Shown: positions 6,372-6,407 of the stretch, in pieces | How positions within the stretch are numbered: position 1 is the first letter of the stretch | Layout: every line of letters begins with the position of its first letter | Notes under the pieces: generated by a model | What the model saw: the letters and a program-made list of their open reading frames with translations, nothing else | Databases searched by the model: none | Told to the model about the DNA's origin: nothing | Assembly: GCA_018895675.1 (NCBI GenBank) | Contig: JAHIOG010000112.1 | Coordinates: 1 to 6,407 of the forward strand | DNA from: a bacterium | GTDB lineage: Bacteria > Fidelibacterota > UBA2242 | Reading direction: 5' to 3' | Length of the DNA: 6,407 bases | Translations under genes and position numbers: made by a program

Positions 6372-6407
6372 GGGGAATATTAAAATTCCCCCTTAGTAAA
6401 GGGGGAA
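6372..6407. repeat. Overlapping hairpin-forming intergenic repeat, cut by window end
   Basis: GGGGAAT (6372-6378) pairs with ATTCCCC (6385-6391). Alternatively TTCCCCCTT (6386-6394) pairs perfectly with AAGGGGGAA (6399-6407) around AGTA. The two stems share bases and exclude each other. The element probably continues past the window. The stretch 5923-6407 has no supported gene beyond the repeats listed. Confidence 0.5.

Overview
The window looks like chromosomal DNA of an AT-rich bacterium of the Bacteroidota/Chlorobiota/Calditrichota (FCB) kind. The evidence is a SusC-like TonB-dependent receptor with an N-terminal carboxypeptidase-regulatory-like domain, and a fragment of the FlgD-Ig-like C-terminal sorting domain typical of type IX secretion cargo in these phyla. 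The exact phylum cannot be fixed from the sequence alone.

Layout. (1) 1-2037, plus strand: the 3' end of a GH13 subfamily 18 sugar phosphorylase, then a complete GT-B (GT4-like) glycosyltransferase, closed by a strong intrinsic terminator at 2127-2169. The pairing suggests metabolism of a small glycoside, possibly glucosylglycerate or mannosylglucosylglycerate, but substrates cannot be read from what is present. (2) 2207-3350: a small cassette holding a DUF433 antitoxin-like gene and a DUF5615 PIN-like gene that overlap by 4 nt. It is followed by a broken remnant of a type IX secretion sorting domain. Related structured repeats flank the whole block (2207-2279 and 3290-3347), and a third, shorter motif of the same pattern sits on the predicted promoter. 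(3) 3355-5817, minus strand: a complete 820-residue TonB-dependent outer-membrane receptor with signal peptide and a strong ribosome binding site. (4) 5818-6407: no convincing protein gene apart from a doubtful 23-codon ORF just upstream of the receptor. The rest is repeat-rich intergenic DNA with a MITE-like palindromic element and several hairpins.

The most interesting part is region 2: a toxin-antitoxin-like pair between two copies of a fold-conserved repeat, joined directly to the tail of a decayed secreted-protein gene. It looks like a recombined or mobile accessory block. It is not clearly a new system, but the repeat and its relation to the module deserve a search.
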